DNA from: Hyphomonadaceae bacterium UBA5336 | GTDB taxonomy: Bacteria; Pseudomonadota; Alphaproteobacteria; Caulobacterales; Hyphomonadaceae | Length of the DNA stretch: 23,393 bases | Assembly (NCBI GenBank): GCA_002408125.1 | Contig: DHQO01000015.1 | Span: forward strand, 1 to 23,393 | Reading direction: 5' to 3' | In this document: positions 21,628-23,393 of the stretch, piece by piece | Numbering within the stretch: position 1 is the stretch's first letter | Layout: each line of letters begins with the position of its first letter | Notes under the pieces: generated by a model | What the model saw: the letters and a program-made list of their open reading frames with translations, nothing else | What the model was told of the DNA's origin: nothing | Databases searched by the model: none | Made by a program: the position numbers and the translations under genes

Positions 21628-22551
21628 ATGCAGGAGTTTGACGCCATCGCCCGCTATTTCCGCCCGCTGGCCCGCAGCGACGGCGCCTTCGGCCTTGGCG
21701 ACGATGTCGCGCGCCTGACCACATCCGGCCCGGGCGCCATTGTCACGGTGGATTGTCTGGTTGAGGGCGTGCACTTCCTGCCCGGCGATCCCATCGATAC
21801 GGTCGCGCGCAAGCTGGTGCGGGTGAATGTCTCCGATATCCATGCCAAGGGCGCGTTGCCCAAGGAAGCGCTGCTCGTGCTCGGCTGGCCGTCTGGGCGA
21901 CTTGAGAGCGACCTGCAGCTCTTCGCCGCCGCGCTGGGCAGCGATTTCGACGCCTGGGGCGCAGCCCTGATCGGCGGCGACACCGTCACCTCGCCCGGCC
22001 CGCTTTTTCTCTCGCTCACCCTGACAGGGGAGAGTATCGGGGCAGGGCCGATGCAGCGCTCCGGTGCGCGTCCGGGCGATGAGCTCTGGGTCACCGGCGA
22101 GATCGGCGCGGGCTGGTGCGGCCTTCGCGATGTGAGGCTCGGGCGCGAGAGCGGCTTTGCCGAGCATTACCGGGTGCCGAAACTGCCGGGCGCCGGCGGC
22201 GCAAAGCTGGTGGCCGCGTTCGGATCGGCCTCCATGGATGTTAGCGACGGCCTGCTGGGCGATGCGGCCAAGCTGGCCATGGAAAGCGGCGTGCGCGTGG
22301 AGATCGACCGCGATGCGGTGCCCATGGCGAGCCCGTCAGATGGCGTGATGGAGCAGCTGACCGGCGGGGACGACTACCAGATCCTGTTCACCGCCCCGGC
22401 CAGCGTGCATGAGGACCTGGCGGCCGCTGCGCGCGAATTCGGCGTGAAACTGAGCCGAATCGGGGTGATTTCGGCTGGCACCGGGCTGGGCCTCATGTCC
22501 ATGGGACACGCTGTCAAACTGCCGAAAAACCTCGGATTTGCCCACGAATAG
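21628..22551 (+). CDS. thiL: Thiamine-monophosphate kinase
   Basis: ThiL phosphorylates thiamine monophosphate to the active cofactor thiamine diphosphate with ATP in the cytoplasm. The 307-residue protein has the PurM/ThiL-type metal and phosphate residues: GLGDDVA (22-28), VDCLVEGVHF (41-50), NVSDIHAKGA (67-76), GGDT (116-119), the second-domain SMDVSDGLLGD (202-212) and a late GGDDYQILF. Length is typical. The ATG at 21628 is preceded by a GAGGGAGAGAG purine run. hppA follows after 130 bases in the same direction, an order I recall from other alphaproteobacteria, although nusB, often upstream, is replaced here by a divergent membrane-protein gene. Confidence 0.95.
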   Translation: MQEFDAIARYFRPLARSDGAFGLGDDVARLTTSGPGAIVTVDCLVEGVHFLPGDPIDTVARKLVRVNVSDIHAKGALPKEALLVLGWPSGRLESDLQLFAAALGSDFDAWGAALIGGDTVTSPGPLFLSLTLTGESIGAGPMQRSGARPGDELWVTGEIGAGWCGLRDVRLGRESGFAEHYRVPKLPGAGGAKLVAAFGSASMDVSDGLLGDAAKLAMESGVRVEIDRDAVPMASPSDGVMEQLTGGDDYQILFTAPASVHEDLAAAAREFGVKLSRIGVISAGTGLGLMSMGHAVKLPKNLGFAHE

Positions 22552-22604
22552 GGCGGTTTGTATCGCGCCAAAAGCGAGAAAACTTGCTACTTCGACGGCG
22601 ATTT

Positions 22605-22650
22605 GGCAGCGTCCCTGCCGAGGTACGGAATTTGTCCCCCAAACCGGGGA
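22605..22650 (+). other. Two short inverted repeats in the thiL-hppA gap
   Basis: GGCAG and CTGCC (22605-22619, five-base loop) and TCCCC and GGGGA (22635-22650, six-base loop) could form two small hairpins before hppA. Neither is followed by a T run, so they are not convincing terminators; they may be leader structure. No clear promoter was found in this 130-base gap. Confidence 0.25.
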
Positions 22651-22681
22651 GACGAAGCAGATACAACAGGGAGGGCTTTTC

Positions 22682-23393
22682 ATGGGCCTATGGTATTGGG
22701 TCGCGCTGGTGGCGGGCCTTGTGTCCGTCGTTTACGGCTATGTTCAGATCAGATCGGTCATCGGGGCCTCCGATGGCAATGCCCGGATGCAGGAGATCGC
22801 AAAAGCCATCCAGGAGGGGGCTGATGCGTATCTCACGCGCCAGTACCGCATGATCACCTATGTCGGGATCGCGGTGCTCGTCGTGCTCGCCATCGCCTTT
22901 CGCAACTGGGAGGTGCCGGTCGGCTTCCTGATCGGCGCGATCCTGTCGGGCGCGGCGGGCTTTATCGGCATGAAGGTCTCGGTGCGCGCGAATGTGCGCA
23001 CCACCGAAGCCTCCAGCAAGAGCCTCGCAGCGGGCCTCGCCCTGGCGTTCAAGTCCGGCGCCATTACCGGCATGCTTGTGGTTGGTCTCGCCCTGCTGGG
23101 CATCGTTCTCTATTATGGCCTCCTGGTCGGCGTGATGGGCTATGAACTCGGTTCGGCGGAAACCGGCCGGAAAGTGGTCGACGCGCTGGTCGCGCTCGGC
23201 TTCGGCGCCTCGCTGATCTCTATCTTCGCCCGCCTCGGCGGCGGCATCTTCACCAAGGGCGCCGATGTCGGCGGTGACATGGTCGGCAAGGTCGAAGCCG
23301 GAATTCCGGAAGACGATCCGCGCAACGCGGCCACCATCGCCGACAATGTGGGCGACAATGTCGGCGACTGTGCCGGCATGGCGGCCGACCTGT
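22682..23393 (+). CDS. hppA: Membrane-bound proton-translocating pyrophosphatase (5' part)
   Basis: HppA hydrolyses pyrophosphate and pumps H+ (in some forms Na+) across the membrane. Only the first 237 residues are inside the window; the full family length is near 700. Visible are several helices (4-22, 58-73, 78-98, 120-150, 165-185) and the substrate-binding loop GADVGGDMVGKVEAGIPEDD (193-212), followed by DNVGDNVGDCAGMAADL at the window edge. The residues deciding potassium dependence lie beyond the edge, so that subtype cannot be called. The ATG at 22682 has a strong Shine-Dalgarno sequence, GGGAGGG, about six bases upstream. It follows thiL and may be partly cotranscribed with it. Confidence 0.95.
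   Translation, partial: MGLWYWVALVAGLVSVVYGYVQIRSVIGASDGNARMQEIAKAIQEGADAYLTRQYRMITYVGIAVLVVLAIAFRNWEVPVGFLIGAILSGAAGFIGMKVSVRANVRTTEASSKSLAAGLALAFKSGAITGMLVVGLALLGIVLYYGLLVGVMGYELGSAETGRKVVDALVALGFGASLISIFARLGGGIFTKGADVGGDMVGKVEAGIPEDDPRNAATIADNVGDNVGDCAGMAADL

Noticed and set aside
1..23393. Mobile elements, CRISPR arrays, tRNA/rRNA, or a defence or biosynthetic island
   Set aside because: No transposase, integrase, regularly spaced repeats, RNA-gene-like segment or base-composition shift was seen; genes are packed and almost all recognisable as core functions.

Overview
The window is a gene-dense, GC-rich (roughly 64% by eye), almost entirely chromosomal-housekeeping segment of an alphaproteobacterium. 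The plant-type glutamate-cysteine ligase beside rsmE and ubiA, thiL followed by hppA, frequent GTG/ATG-TGA overlaps and the codon usage all fit that class. The lipid-related genes and overall protein flavour suggest the Caulobacterales/Maricaulales (Hyphomonadaceae-like) side, but this lineage call is an inference. I see no rRNA, tRNA, CRISPR array, insertion sequence, prophage or defence island, and no stretch over 300 bases lacks a gene.

Layout. 18-4156 (minus): DsbA/FrnE-like oxidoreductase, fatty-acid desaturase, UbiA prenyltransferase of ubiquinone synthesis, and a Sad-like aldehyde dehydrogenase. 4212-8334 (plus): RsmE 16S rRNA methyltransferase, GshA, and a POT-family peptide transporter carrying an extra ~80-residue periplasmic insert. 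8346-10165 (minus): tldD translationally coupled to a rhodanese lipoprotein. 10254-12869 (plus): alanine racemase, then an MlaE/MlaF lipid-transport permease/ATPase pair with overlapping ends. 12873-15715 (minus): an APH-fold phosphotransferase, then purD coupled to a small ACT-domain protein. 15783-16196 (plus): an unrecognised, probably beta-rich 137-residue protein. 16193-17597 (minus): a TetR regulator followed by a PlsC-like acyltransferase, with a very clear promoter/operator upstream. 17911-18771 (plus): a BON-like/OmpA lipoprotein. 18775-21509 (minus): a cytochrome P450, an RsuA/RluB-type pseudouridine synthase and a DUF4345-like membrane protein. 21628 to the end (plus): thiL and the start of the membrane pyrophosphatase hppA, cut by the window edge.

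How they work together. A lipid and envelope theme recurs (desaturase, PlsC with its TetR regulator, MlaEF, OmpA lipoprotein, possibly the P450 and the phosphotransferase), set among cofactor, redox and translation genes. The most interesting signals are regulatory and architectural. Several genes that lack a Shine-Dalgarno sequence have a -35/-10 pair placed so that transcription would begin at, or one base before, the start codon (candidate leaderless mRNAs). The tetR-plsC promoter carries a near-perfect 20-bp palindrome over its -10 element. The acyltransferase has an altered EGTR motif. Four convergent gene pairs end within 11 bases of each other, one sharing a CTAG as both stop codons. 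I found no convincing new multi-gene system; the window is mostly ordinary core genome.
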